DNA of 64,000 nucleotides from Rhodocyclaceae bacterium (GCA_030824115.1 JAVBYI010000006.1:89264-153263), one strand, 5' to 3'; counted from the stretch's first letter, positions 1-8,148 are shown. Numbers and translations are program-made. Notes: generated by a model from the letters alone, not told the origin.

Positions 1-432
1 CCATGGATGGGCGCGCTGGAAGACAACCTCGACGTCCTCAACAAGCCCGCCGAGGAAGGCGAGAAAGCCGCCGGCAGCTATACCGGCGACTGGGGACGCG
101 CGGCGACCATGGATCTGATCAGGAGCCGCATCAAGGTGAAGTCGCTCAACTTCATGCGCGGCCGCACTTTCCTCAACAAGTTTCTGATCATCGACGAGGC
201 ACAGAACCTGACGCCGAAACAGATGAAGACGCTGATCACGCGTGCAGGGCCAGGCACCAAGGTGGTTTGCCTCGGCAACATTGCACAGATCGATACGCCT
301 TACCTGACCGAAGGCAGTTCCGGTTTAACGTATGTGGTTGATCGTTTCAAGGGCTGGCCGCACTCCGGGCACATCACCTTGCAGCGTGGCGAGCGTTCGC
401 GCCTTGCTGATCACGCTGCAGAAGTGCTGTAG
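1..432 (+). CDS. PhoH-family ATPase, 3' part (5' end outside window)
   Basis: This is the C-terminal part of a PhoH-like ATPase; the reading frame is open at base 1, so the true start lies upstream. Visible landmarks are MGALEDNL near the beginning, a Walker B-like strand FLIIDEAQNLT and the sensor-like stretch KVVCLGNIAQIDTPYL, followed by a Gly-rich GSSGLTYVV segment. These match the longer PhoH type that often carries an N-terminal PIN nuclease domain, but the N-terminus is not visible, so whether a PIN domain is present cannot be decided. Family members are P-loop ATPases linked to RNA metabolism and stress. The gene converges on dnaB; only 28 bases separate the two stop codons and these hold a copy of the dispersed repeat. 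Confidence 0.85.
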   Translation, partial: PWMGALEDNLDVLNKPAEEGEKAAGSYTGDWGRAATMDLIRSRIKVKSLNFMRGRTFLNKFLIIDEAQNLTPKQMKTLITRAGPGTKVVCLGNIAQIDTPYLTEGSSGLTYVVDRFKGWPHSGHITLQRGERSRLADHAAEVL

Positions 433-437
433 CAGAC

Positions 438-461
438 GCCGTCTCGCCAGCGCCGACTTTT
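438..461 (-). repeat. Dispersed 24-bp repeat, copy 1 (intergenic)
   Basis: Exact copy of the consensus AAAAGTCGGCGC + TGGCGAGACGGC, read on the minus strand. It fills most of the gap between the convergent phoH and dnaB genes and shares one base with the dnaB stop codon. It is the only copy outside a coding region and the only one not followed by A. Confidence 0.9.
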
Positions 462-1870
462 TAATAGGAGCCCGGCGCGGCGAAATTCTCAAACTTGGTG
501 AACTCGCCGAGGAAGGTGAGTTTCACCGTGCCGGTTGGGCCATTCCGGTGCTTGCCGATAATCACTTCGGCGATGCCCTTTTCGGTCGTGTCCAGCTTGT
601 AGTACTCCTCGCGATACATCATCAGGATGATGTCCGCGTCCTGTTCGATAGCGCCGGATTCGCGCAGGTCGGACATCAAGGGCCGCTTGTCGTTGCGCTC
701 TTCGACTTTCCGTGAGAGCTGCGAGAGCGCGATCACCGGCACCTGGAGCTCTTTGGCCAGCGCCTTGATCGAGCGCGAAATCTCGGAGATTTCGGTCGCC
801 CGGTTCTCGTTGTCCTTGACCGAGGTCATCAACTGCAGGTAGTCAATGACGATCAACCCCAACTGCCCGCACTGACGGTGCAGACGTCGGGCACGGGCAC
901 GCAAGTCGGAGGCATTGATCGCGCCGGTTTCGTCGATGTGGATCGGCGCTTCGTGCAACTTGCCCAGTGCCATCGACATCTTTTCCCAATCCTCGTCAGA
1001 CAGGCGCCCGGTACGGATCTTGGTCTGATCGAGCCGCCCGGCGGACGAGAGAAAACGCATCGCCAGTTGTGGCCCCGACATTTCCAGACTGAAAATCGCC
1101 ACCGGCTTTTTCAGTTCCATGCCAACATGTTCAGCAATGTTCAGCGCAAACGCCGTTTTACCCATTGAAGGGCGCCCGGCGACGACAATCATGTCACCCG
1201 GCTGCAGACCCGAAGTCATGTGGTCGAGATCATGGAAACCGGTCGCCGTCCCCGTAATATCGGAGGGATTCTCGCGGTTGTAGAGCACCTCGATGCGGTC
1301 GACCACTTGGCCCAACAGATTATCGATCGCTGCAAAACCCTGTACCGAGCGATTGCCCGTCTCGGCAATTTCAAACACCTTCTGCTCGGCCATGTCGAGC
1401 AGTTGCTTGACATCCCGGCCTGAGGGATTCAGTGCAGCGCCGGCAATTTCATCTCCCACCGTCACCAGTTTGCGCAACACAGCACGTTCATGGACGATTT
1501 CCGCATAGCGGCGGATATTCGCTGCCGAAGGCGTGGCATTCGCAATTTCGCCCAGATAGGCCAAACCACCCGTCTGATCGGCCTGGTTGGCATTCTCGAT
1601 TGACTCAAAGACCGTGACCACATCGGCCGGCCGGCCGGTTTCGATCAGCTTGCGGATATGTCCAAAAATACGCCGATGATCATCGCGATAAAAGTCAGAC
1701 TCATTGACGATATCGGCAATACGATCCCAGGCTTGGTTGTCGAGCAACAAGCCCCCGATTAGAGACTGTTCGGCCTCGATGGAGTGAGGCGGCAACTTGA
1801 GCGCAGCAACCTGACTATCGTTGCTGCCAGCGTAAGGATTGTAGGAAGGAACAGATTGAAGCTGGGCCAC
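461..1870 (-). CDS. dnaB: Replicative DNA helicase DnaB
   Basis: Hexameric 5'-3' helicase that unwinds DNA at the replication fork and recruits primase. The 469-residue length is normal. The N-terminal DnaB domain (about residues 25-130; PPHSIEAEQSLIGGLL) is followed by the RecA-like ATPase domain with Walker A AGRPSMGKTAF, Walker B IVIDYLQLM and the H4-type region SQLSRKVEERNDKRP. No intein is visible. It lies downstream of rplI in the same orientation, a common betaproteobacterial arrangement, but a strong terminator hairpin lies between them, so dnaB probably also has its own promoter in the 187-bp gap. Confidence 0.97.
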   Translation of the reverse strand: MAQLQSVPSYNPYAGSNDSQVAALKLPPHSIEAEQSLIGGLLLDNQAWDRIADIVNESDFYRDDHRRIFGHIRKLIETGRPADVVTVFESIENANQADQTGGLAYLGEIANATPSAANIRRYAEIVHERAVLRKLVTVGDEIAGAALNPSGRDVKQLLDMAEQKVFEIAETGNRSVQGFAAIDNLLGQVVDRIEVLYNRENPSDITGTATGFHDLDHMTSGLQPGDMIVVAGRPSMGKTAFALNIAEHVGMELKKPVAIFSLEMSGPQLAMRFLSSAGRLDQTKIRTGRLSDEDWEKMSMALGKLHEAPIHIDETGAINASDLRARARRLHRQCGQLGLIVIDYLQLMTSVKDNENRATEISEISRSIKALAKELQVPVIALSQLSRKVEERNDKRPLMSDLRESGAIEQDADIILMMYREEYYKLDTTEKGIAEVIIGKHRNGPTGTVKLTFLGEFTKFENFAAPGSY

Positions 1871-2008
1871 GCGCGACTCCTCGTTTTATCTTTTTGCGAG
1901 CAGCAGGAGTCTACTCGTCACCGTCTGGCAAGGCGATAGAACAAGCTGTGGAAATCTGGCCTAAAACCGGTGGAAAAGCTGTGAGTTAATTGTGGGCGAG
2001 GTGTGCAC

Positions 2009-2040
2009 AAAAAAATGGCTGCCGAAGCAGCCATTTTTTT
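2009..2040 (-). terminator. Rho-independent terminator after rplI
   Basis: Perfect inverted repeat: AAAAAAATGGCTGC, loop CGAA, then GCAGCCATTTTTTT. It lies 18 bases past the rplI stop. Both arms are flanked by A or T runs, so it could work in both directions. It is the likely end of the rpsF-priB-rpsR-rplI transcript. Confidence 0.88.
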
Positions 2041-2057
2041 ATCAGGTGCAGACGGGA

Positions 2058-2507
2058 TTACTGTTCGCCGATGATGCTAACCGTCACACTGGCAACCACA
2101 TCAGCATGCGGCGCCACCTCCAGCACGACCTCGCCGATCGTCTTCAGCAGGCCATCGGGCATGCGCACCATGCTCTTCTCGATCTCGATACCCTTGGCCG
2201 TCAGCGCTTCGGCAACGTCGGCCGGACTCACAGAGCCGAACAGGCGACCATCGACACCGGCCTTGCGCACGATCTCGACCTTGAAGCCTTCGAGCTTGGC
2301 GGCCTTGGCTTGCGCTGCAGCAAGTTTCTCGGCGGAAATCTTTTCGAGCTCGGCACGGCGCGCTTCGAACACCTTCATGTTCTCAGCGCTAGCACGCTTG
2401 GCGAAACCCTTGGGGATCAGGAAATTACGGGCGTAACCCTGCTTGACCTTGACGACATCACCGAGGTTGCCGAGGTTAACAACTTTGTCCATCAGAATGA
2501 TTTGCAT
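2058..2507 (-). CDS. rplI: 50S ribosomal protein L9
   Basis: Large-subunit ribosomal protein of 149 residues, the usual length. The N-terminal domain starts [17 protein letters not shown] and contains the conserved [14 protein letters not shown] segment that contacts 23S rRNA. A long Ala/Lys/Glu-rich helix (about residues 40-75) leads to the C-terminal domain. A GAGGAG ribosome-binding site precedes the ATG. It is the last gene of the rpsF operon and is followed by a clear terminator. Confidence 0.97.
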   Translation of the reverse strand: MQIILMDKVVNLGNLGDVVKVKQGYARNFLIPKGFAKRASAENMKVFEARRAELEKISAEKLAAAQAKAAKLEGFKVEIVRKAGVDGRLFGSVSPADVAEALTAKGIEIEKSMVRMPDGLLKTIGEVVLEVAPHADVVASVTVSIIGEQ

Positions 2508-2522
2508 CGTGGTTCTCCTCGC

Positions 2523-2795
2523 TTACTGGTGCAGATCGGTATAGGGCATCAGGGCCAGGAAGCGCGCACGCTTGATGGCAGTCGACAGCTGACGCTGGAA
2601 GCGCGTCTTGGTGCCGGTAATGCGGGCCGGCATGATCTTGCCGTTTTCAGTGATGAAGTCCTTCAGGATATCGACATCCTTGTAATCCACCTGTTCGATC
2701 TTTTCTGCCGAGAAGCGGCAGAATTTGCGACGCTTGAACATGTTGCGGTTCTTGTTGCGGTCGTCCTTTTTTTTGTTGCCGGGCTTAAATGCCAT
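2523..2795 (-). CDS. rpsR: 30S ribosomal protein S18
   Basis: Small-subunit ribosomal protein of 90 residues that pairs with S6 on the platform of the 30S subunit. The conserved core [17 protein letters not shown] and the [28 protein letters not shown] block are intact. The N-terminus is Lys/Asn/Arg-rich. It lies between priB and rplI, as is normal in this operon. Confidence 0.97.
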   Translation of the reverse strand: MAFKPGNKKKDDRNKNRNMFKRRKFCRFSAEKIEQVDYKDVDILKDFITENGKIMPARITGTKTRFQRQLSTAIKRARFLALMPYTDLHQ

Positions 2796-2810
2796 TTCAA
2801 AATCCTTTGT

Positions 2811-3107
2811 TCAATTTTCCGTAAATTCGATGTGCGTAACGTGCAGCACGACTGACTTTTGCTTGAGGCTGCGGGCGGCGAGGAAACCCTCGACTTCCAG
2901 TGCCATTCCGGGATCGGCTGTTTTGAGCATCAGGGCGGGAGGCCCCACGGCCACACAAGGCATTTCGCATTCGACCCGGCGTGGATTGCCGGCTTCCTGC
3001 TGCTCCGAAACATGCGTCAGGCGGAATTCGATGACCGGAATTCCTGCAGGCGTGTAACGAAGCTGGCCTCGCTCGATCAGCTGCCCGGAAAGCGCGCAGC
3101 GATTAAT
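2811..3107 (-). CDS. priB: Primosomal replication protein N (PriB), non-canonical start
   Basis: Single-stranded-DNA-binding OB-fold protein that helps PriA restart stalled forks. The minus-strand frame reads NRCALSGQLIERG, LRYTPAGIPVIEFRL, then PRRVECEMPCVAVGP and ends THIEFTEN, a clear PriB of about 98 residues. No ATG, GTG or TTG exists in this frame between the upstream in-frame stop and the conserved N-terminus. The codon at the usual Met position is ATT (3107-3105). A CTG at 3119-3117 sits six bases after an AGGAGG and is the alternative start. The rpsF stop lies two bases before the ATT codon, so translation is probably coupled. Identity is confident; the exact start is uncertain. Confidence 0.87.
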   Translation of the reverse strand: MNRCALSGQLIERGQLRYTPAGIPVIEFRLTHVSEQQEAGNPRRVECEMPCVAVGPPALMLKTADPGMALEVEGFLAARSLKQKSVVLHVTHIEFTEN

Positions 3108-3108
3108 C

Positions 3109-3495
3109 TCAAGCGGCAGCCGCAGCCTCCTCGGTACGGACTTCGCCTTGGCCTTCGCTGGTCAGGGAGCGCGACTTCTCTTCCTTCATCATCGGCGACG
3201 GCGCAGTTTCGGCCTTATCCATCTTGACGGTCAGGTGACGCAGCACGGCATCGTTGAACTTGAATGCGTTCTCGAGCTCGGCTAGGGTCTCACCATCGCA
3301 CTCAATGTTCATCAGCACGTAGTGGGCCTTGTGAACTTTCTGGATCGGGTAGGCCAACTGGCGGCGACCCCAATCTTCGAGACGATGAATGGCGCCCGTT
3401 TTGGCAGTAACCAGCGCCTTGTAACGCTCGATCATGGCCGGCACTTGGTCGGATTGGTCCGGATGGACGATGAAAACGATTTCGTAATGTCGCAT
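3109..3495 (-). CDS. rpsF: 30S ribosomal protein S6
   Basis: Small-subunit ribosomal protein, first gene of the operon. The start chosen is the ATG giving [15 protein letters not shown], because it has AAAGGAG upstream and matches the family N-terminus; an upstream in-frame ATG adds 13 unlikely residues. Conserved segments include [21 protein letters not shown] and YVLMNIEC. The 128-residue protein has a charged C-terminal tail ending in a poly-Ala run, as in many betaproteobacterial S6 proteins. Confidence 0.96.
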   Translation of the reverse strand: MRHYEIVFIVHPDQSDQVPAMIERYKALVTAKTGAIHRLEDWGRRQLAYPIQKVHKAHYVLMNIECDGETLAELENAFKFNDAVLRHLTVKMDKAETAPSPMMKEEKSRSLTSEGQGEVRTEEAAAAA

Positions 3496-3567
3496 GCACG
3501 CTCCTTTTGGGTCAGTGGTTGAGCCCTCCCGCATGCGTACGGGTTGGGCAAGGATGGAAAGCCCGCC

Positions 3568-3596
3568 ATTTTAGCCATAAAACAACTGGATTTCAA
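3568..3596 (-). promoter_or_regulatory. Sigma70-type promoter of the rpsF operon
   Basis: On the minus strand TTGAAA (3596-3591) and TAAAAT (3573-3568) are separated by exactly 17 bases. They lie about 73 bases upstream of the rpsF start, leaving a leader of roughly 65 bases. The sequence match is strong; no experimental evidence is available. Confidence 0.75.
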
Positions 3597-3686
3597 GACA
3601 CTTAGCGCTATCAAGTGCCAGTGAAATTGGCAAACACGTAAATTCCCCGCTGTTCAAGTTCACGTTCCCGCAGCAACTCGCTGATA

Positions 3687-4559
3687 ATGATGCGCATGAT
3701 TGATACTCCCTTACCCGATCTCGATGCTTGGGTCGGTTATTTTGGTCAGGCCGACATTCCCGTGTTGCGGCACACGATGACGCAGCTTGACGAGTTGCGG
3801 GAAAACGCCGAACGCACCAATGCACGGCGGATCTCGTCGGTCATTCTGCATGACCCGATGCTGACCTTGCGCGTCCTCGGCTACATTGAAGTCAAGCGCA
3901 GCAAAACGCGCCAAACAGACATCACCACCATCGAGCGCGCATTGATGATGATCGGCATGGAGCCGTTCTTCAATGATTTCAAAGACCTTCCGATCGTCGA
4001 GGAACAACTCAAGCCCTACCCTCGTGCGCTGCTCGGCTTACTTAGAGTAGTCAATCGCACCCGTAAGGCGGTCGGTTGGGCGCGCGACTGTGCGCTATAT
4101 CGCCACGACCTGGATGTCGATGAGGTGACCGTTGCCACCCTGCTCTACGACTTCCCCGAAATTCTGATGTGGTGTTTTGCACCCCAACTGGCTCTGGAAA
4201 TCGTGGAGCGCCAAAAAGCCGACCGAACGCTACGTTCCGTATCCATTCAGGAAGAGATCTACAACGTTCCGCTTTACCAGATCAAGGCCGCCCTGGCCGA
4301 AACCTGGCGTCTGCCCCAGTTGCTCAAGTCGCTGATGGACCCGGAGCATGCCGAACATCCCCGGGTCAGGAACGTCAAGCTGGCCGTTGATCTGGCAAGG
4401 CACTCCGCCAATGGCTGGGATGATGCGGCACTGCCCGATGACTACAAGGCGATTAGCGAACTTCTTCACCTGAACGAAGATGCTACCTTGCGTCGCTTGG
4501 GTATTGAACCCCGACAGCCGCCGACAGAAGAACCCCCAGCAGATCCTCAGCCGCAATAA
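3687..4559 (+). CDS. HDOD-domain protein
   Basis: The 290-residue protein resembles the HDOD family, catalytically inactive relatives of HD phosphohydrolases found in bacterial signalling proteins. The pattern includes an N-terminal helix region, then ISSVILHDPMLTLRVLGYI, which matches the HDOD segment following the small inhibitory helix. It continues with DITTIERALMMIGMEPF and a long helical C-terminal part; the tail is rich in Pro and Glu. No output domain is attached. It is read divergently from the rpsF operon and lies upstream of tRNA-Arg and the adenylate cyclase, so a signalling link is possible but not shown. Several ATGs cluster at the start, so the exact start is uncertain. Confidence 0.8.
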   Translation: MMRMIDTPLPDLDAWVGYFGQADIPVLRHTMTQLDELRENAERTNARRISSVILHDPMLTLRVLGYIEVKRSKTRQTDITTIERALMMIGMEPFFNDFKDLPIVEEQLKPYPRALLGLLRVVNRTRKAVGWARDCALYRHDLDVDEVTVATLLYDFPEILMWCFAPQLALEIVERQKADRTLRSVSIQEEIYNVPLYQIKAALAETWRLPQLLKSLMDPEHAEHPRVRNVKLAVDLARHSANGWDDAALPDDYKAISELLHLNEDATLRRLGIEPRQPPTEEPPADPQPQ

Positions 4560-4741
4560 CGCAGGTTGAGTTGCTCCAGCAGCAACTCAGGCTGGCCGTA
4601 AGCCAGAAAAACTGCCGCCAGGATCGCCCCGACCATACCGCCCAGTATCAACCAACCAAGGATGTGCCATCTTTGGCTTGATGCTTGTTTAGCAAGTTTC
4701 AGTTCATCCGGCATGTATTGACTTAGATGGTTAAAATGCAA
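4547..4741 (-). CDS. Possible small single-span membrane protein
   Basis: A 64-codon frame encodes one clear hydrophobic stretch (ILGWLILGGMVGAILAAVFLA) after a short charged N-terminus. A second in-frame ATG at 4714 (MPDELKLAKQ) is an equally good start. No strong ribosome-binding site is visible for either. It overlaps the 3' end of the HDOD gene by 13 bases on the opposite strand. It could be a genuine small inner-membrane protein or a chance frame; I do not recognise a family. Confidence 0.4.
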   Translation of the reverse strand: MHFNHLSQYMPDELKLAKQASSQRWHILGWLILGGMVGAILAAVFLAYGQPELLLEQLNLRYCG

Positions 4742-4755
4742 GAAATTTTCGCCAT

Positions 4756-4831
4756 GCCCTCATAGCTCAGTGGATAGAGCACCTTCCTCCTAAGAAGGGG
4801 GTCGCACGTTCGATTCGTGCTGAGGGCGCCA
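4756..4831 (+). tRNA. tRNA-Arg (anticodon CCU)
   Basis: Full cloverleaf. The acceptor stem GCCCTCA pairs with TGAGGGC, the D arm is AGCTCAGTGGATAGAGC, and the anticodon stem CCTTC/GAAGG carries loop CTCCTAA with anticodon CCT at 4789-4791. The T arm contains GTTCGATTC and CCA is encoded at 4829-4831. It reads AGG codons, which are rare in GC-rich genomes. The next gene starts only nine bases after the CCA. Confidence 0.97.
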
Positions 4832-4840
4832 CTATCGTAC

Positions 4841-5398
4841 ATGACAACGACAGAAGAACTCACCATCGAGGAAACGTTGGCATTGGCACAGACAGAGGTG
4901 CGCGACCTCAAGCGCACCGTTGTCGCCTTGCGTACGGAGTTGGAACATGCCGAAATGATCCGGCAAAACGAGGTACGCCAGGTCGGCCAGGCCAGTGCGG
5001 CCGAAATCGCACAACTCAAAACCACCGTAAGCGCACTACGTGCCGAACTGGAGCATGCACGTATTGAGCGTGATCGCTTGATACAACAGGAACGCGCTGT
5101 GGGACACAATGAAATGCAGATGCTCAAGGCAACCGTAGGTGAGCTGCGGGAAGAGCTGGAACATCTGCGCGCAGAAAAGGACGGTGCCGTGCGGTCGGCC
5201 ATTTCCGCCCAGCAAGGTGAAATCGCGCAACTACGTGAAACGGTCGGTTCGCTGCGGGATACGCTGGAACTGCTGCAGCTCGACAAGGACAATGCCGTGC
5301 GCCGCGAACATACGCTGTTCAGCGACGAGACAGCCCAATTGCATGCCACCATTCAGGCGTTGCGTACACAACTCGAACATCCTACTGCGAACGGTTGA
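4841..5398 (+). CDS. Coiled-coil protein of 36-residue repeats
   Basis: The 185-residue protein is almost entirely predicted coiled coil. After a 22-residue acidic N-terminus (MTTTEELTIEETLALAQ) it contains four and a half tandem 36-residue units, each starting L-[KRH]-x-T-[VI]-x-x-L-R and containing ELEH or a variant. No signal peptide or membrane segment is present, so it is probably cytoplasmic. Its ATG lies nine bases after the 3' CCA of tRNA-Arg, with no room for a separate promoter. The adenylate cyclase gene follows within a few bases, so the two are probably co-expressed. No named family is recognised. Confidence 0.75.
   Translation: MTTTEELTIEETLALAQTEVRDLKRTVVALRTELEHAEMIRQNEVRQVGQASAAEIAQLKTTVSALRAELEHARIERDRLIQQERAVGHNEMQMLKATVGELREELEHLRAEKDGAVRSAISAQQGEIAQLRETVGSLRDTLELLQLDKDNAVRREHTLFSDETAQLHATIQALRTQLEHPTANG
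4907..5395 (+). repeat. In-gene tandem repeat, 108-bp unit, 4.5 copies
   Basis: Units at 4907-5014, 5015-5122, 5123-5230, 5231-5338 and a partial unit at 5339-5395 each encode 36 residues (the last encodes 19). At the protein level LKRTVVALRTELEH, LKTTVSALRAELEH, LKATVGELREELEH, LRETVGSLRDTLEL and LHATIQALRTQLEH align without gaps. The DNA has diverged, so the duplication is old. Confidence 0.85.
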
Positions 5399-5403
5399 AT
5401 GTC

Positions 5404-7701
5404 ATGGAAGCCCCCCCTCCTCCCGCATCTGCCAAAGCAAAAGTACAAGAAAAAAGTGTCGACACCAAGCGTCGCTTGCGTCACGCCGAACTGTTGCTCG
5501 AAGTCACCCGGCGCATGGCCGGCTATGGCACGCTCGACGAGGTGTTGAACGCACTGGTCGACATGACGACCACGGAGATCAATGCGGAACGCGGCTCCCT
5601 GTTCCTCAATGACCCGGATACCAACGAGCTTTACTCACGCGTTGCCCAAGGCAATATCCAGCGCGAGATTCGCATCCTTAACACCAGCGGTGTTGCCGGC
5701 CATGTCTTCACCGCAGGCGAAGCGCTGATCATTCATGACGCCTACGCCGATGGGCGCTTCAATCGCTCGATTGACGAACAGACTGGCTTCACGACACGCA
5801 GCATCCTGTGCGTACCGATCAAGACCGTCAAGGGCGAGATCATTGGTGTCGCACAGACGCTCAACAAACGCACCGGCAAGTTCACCAAGCAGGACCTGCA
5901 TCTGCTCGAAGCGATGACCAGTCAGGGCACGCTGGCATTGCAAAGCGCTCAGTTCATCGAACGAATGCAAGCGATTCGTCGCCAGGAGATGGAATTCATC
6001 GACGTTGTCTCCGAAGTCACGGCGGATATCAAGCTTGGGTCGCTGCTGCAGAAGGTCATGGGCGAGGCAACACGCCTGCTCAACGCTGAACGTTCGACGC
6101 TCTTCCTCAACGATGAGAAAACCAACGAACTGTGGTCGGAGGTTGGACAGGGGCTGGAGTCGGTGCAAATCCGCTTGCCCAACCATCTCGGCATCGCCGG
6201 CGCCGTATTCACCTCAGGCAAGGCAATCAACATTCCCTACGCCTACGCCGACCTGCGCTTCAATCCAGCTTTCGACAAGAAGACCGGATTTTTCACGCGC
6301 TCGATCCTGTGCGTGCCGATCGTCAACAAACATGGCAAGGTCATCGGCGTCACGCAGGTTCTGAACCGGCGCGGCGGCCCCTTCACCAGCGAAGATGAAT
6401 CGCGTCTTCGGGCATTTACGGCGCAAATCTCCATCGCCCTGGAAAACGCCAAGCTGTTTGCCGACGTGCAGGCCATGAAGAACTACAACGAGGCAATGCT
6501 CGAATCGATGTCGAATGGGGTCATCACCCTCGACGAAGCCGAGCGCATCGCCACCTGCAATGCCGCCGGCCTGCGTCTGCTCAAGCTGCATCCTTCGCAA
6601 ATTCTGCATAAGCCTGCTGCCGAATTCTTTAGTGGCAGCAACGCATGGATCATTGAAAAACTCAAGCGTGTCGCCGAAACACAGGGTTCCGAATTGTTGA
6701 TGGATGCCGAAATTGTGTTGGGCGAAGACAGGCTGTCGGTCAATCTCACGTTGCAACCGCTCCTGTCGGCTGAAGGCAAGCGCATCGGCTCGATGCTGCT
6801 GCTCGAAAACATTTCCAACGAAAAGCGCCTGAAGACCACCATGTCGCGTTACATGGATCCGGGCATTGCCGATCAGATGCTCGCATCGGGTGCCGAAGCG
6901 CTCGGTGGCAAGAGCGTCAATGCCACAATTCTCTTCTCCGATGTGCGCAGTTTCACCACAATTACCGAGCAGTTAGGTGCACAGGGAACCGTGGCGCTAC
7001 TGAACGAATATTTCACGCTGATGGTGGACTGCATCCAGCGTGAAGAAGGCATGCTCGATAAGTTCATTGGCGATGCGATCATGGCGGCCTTCGGCATTCC
7101 GGTTGGCCATGACGACGATGCTGATCGTGCCGTACGAACGGCCATCGCGATGATGCGGGAACTTGCTACCTGGAACCGTCTGCGCGTCAATGAAGGCAAA
7201 ATGGCGGTCGATATCGGCATCGGTCTGAATACCGACAACGTGGTGTCCGGCAATATCGGGTCCAAGAAGCGCATGGATTACACCATCATCGGCGATGGTG
7301 TGAATCTGGCTGCCCGCCTCGAATCCGCTTGCAAGCAATATGGCGCCCATATCCTCATCAGCGAATTCACCTACAAGCTGTTGCGCGGTACCTATTTCAG
7401 TCGTGAACTGGATCTGGTCATCGTCAAGGGAAAAACCAAACCGGTGGCGATCTACGAAATCCTCGACTTCCACACCGACGAAAGTTATCCGCATCTCACC
7501 GATGCACTGCGACTCTTCAAAGCGGGTATTAGCAAATACCGCAAGCAGGACTGGAAGACTGCCACAACCGAGTTTAATGAGGTTCTGGGCCTGAACCCCA
7601 AGGACAAGGCAGCCAAACTCTACATCGAACGCTGCGAACACTTCGCGGCGAATCCACCCGGCCCCGAATGGGATGGTGTCTGGGTGATGGAGTCAAAGTA
7701 A
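5404..7701 (+). CDS. GAF-GAF-PAS class III adenylate cyclase
   Basis: Predicted cytoplasmic enzyme making cAMP from ATP. Two GAF domains (about residues 30-190 and 200-355) share SxLFLND and RSILCVPI blocks. A PAS-like segment follows (about 365-470), then a class III cyclase domain (about 500-690). The latter has metal-binding Asp residues in LFSDVRSFT and FIGDAIMAAFG, a Lys before FIGD that favours ATP, and YTIIGDGVNLAARLES. A short TPR-like tail (FKAGISKYRKQDWKTA) ends the protein. Start is ATG 5404; TTG 5395 is also in frame. The coiled-coil gene just upstream may encode a partner. Adenylate rather than guanylate specificity is inferred. Confidence 0.9.
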   Translation: MEAPPPPASAKAKVQEKSVDTKRRLRHAELLLEVTRRMAGYGTLDEVLNALVDMTTTEINAERGSLFLNDPDTNELYSRVAQGNIQREIRILNTSGVAGHVFTAGEALIIHDAYADGRFNRSIDEQTGFTTRSILCVPIKTVKGEIIGVAQTLNKRTGKFTKQDLHLLEAMTSQGTLALQSAQFIERMQAIRRQEMEFIDVVSEVTADIKLGSLLQKVMGEATRLLNAERSTLFLNDEKTNELWSEVGQGLESVQIRLPNHLGIAGAVFTSGKAINIPYAYADLRFNPAFDKKTGFFTRSILCVPIVNKHGKVIGVTQVLNRRGGPFTSEDESRLRAFTAQISIALENAKLFADVQAMKNYNEAMLESMSNGVITLDEAERIATCNAAGLRLLKLHPSQILHKPAAEFFSGSNAWIIEKLKRVAETQGSELLMDAEIVLGEDRLSVNLTLQPLLSAEGKRIGSMLLLENISNEKRLKTTMSRYMDPGIADQMLASGAEALGGKSVNATILFSDVRSFTTITEQLGAQGTVALLNEYFTLMVDCIQREEGMLDKFIGDAIMAAFGIPVGHDDDADRAVRTAIAMMRELATWNRLRVNEGKMAVDIGIGLNTDNVVSGNIGSKKRMDYTIIGDGVNLAARLESACKQYGAHILISEFTYKLLRGTYFSRELDLVIVKGKTKPVAIYEILDFHTDESYPHLTDALRLFKAGISKYRKQDWKTATTEFNEVLGLNPKDKAAKLYIERCEHFAANPPGPEWDGVWVMESK

Positions 7702-7713
7702 AAGCGGTCTTGC

Positions 7714-8148
7714 TTACTTGATGCGTGTCAGGTGGCTGCTTTTTCGGGTATTGGAATCGACAGGTTCGCTGACATCGCTTTCAAGTGCCGTCTCGCCAGC
7801 GCCGACTTTTACCTCTTCACCAGTCACTTCCGCCTCATCCGGCTCACCTGCTTCAAAAGCCATGCCTTGGCCATTTTCCCGCGCATAGATCGCCACTACA
7901 TCAACCACCGGCACAAGCACTGGAAATGAAGCACCGTTGAAACGGGTCTGAAAACTGATTTCCTCATTGCCGATCTGTAGCTGATGCGTGGCATCAAGAC
8001 TGACATTGAGAACTATTTGTCCATCATTGACAAATTCACGCGGCACCCGCGTACGCGATGAAACCTGCACAGCCAGATACGGGGTAAAGCCTTCATCCGA
8101 GCACCACTCGTGGATGGCCCGGATGAAATACGGCTTTGTGGAGCCCAT
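7714..8148 (-). CDS. sspB: ClpXP protease specificity-enhancing factor SspB
   Basis: Adaptor that binds ssrA-tagged proteins and delivers them to ClpXP. The substrate-binding domain covers about residues 1-100 (STKPYFIRAIHEWC, TPYLAV, VPREFVNDGQIVLN, SFQTRFNG). A flexible acidic linker leads to a basic C-terminus, TRKSSHLTRIK, which resembles the ClpX-binding tail. Residues 114-121 (KVGAGETA) are encoded by the dispersed repeat and sit in the linker, where an insertion should be tolerated. It follows sspA in the same orientation and converges on the cyclase gene with a 12-base gap. Confidence 0.95.
   Translation of the reverse strand: MGSTKPYFIRAIHEWCSDEGFTPYLAVQVSSRTRVPREFVNDGQIVLNVSLDATHQLQIGNEEISFQTRFNGASFPVLVPVVDVVAIYARENGQGMAFEAGEPDEAEVTGEEVKVGAGETALESDVSEPVDSNTRKSSHLTRIK
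7787..7810 (-). repeat. Dispersed 24-bp repeat, copy 2 (in sspB)
   Basis: Exact copy, read in the sspB frame as KVGAGETA (residues 114-121) within the linker between the substrate-binding domain and the ClpX-binding tail. Confidence 0.92.

Noticed and set aside
3496..3560. Possible S6:S18 autoregulatory leader in the rpsF mRNA
   Set aside because: Short GC-rich stems can be drawn, but I cannot confirm the conserved binding motif by eye.
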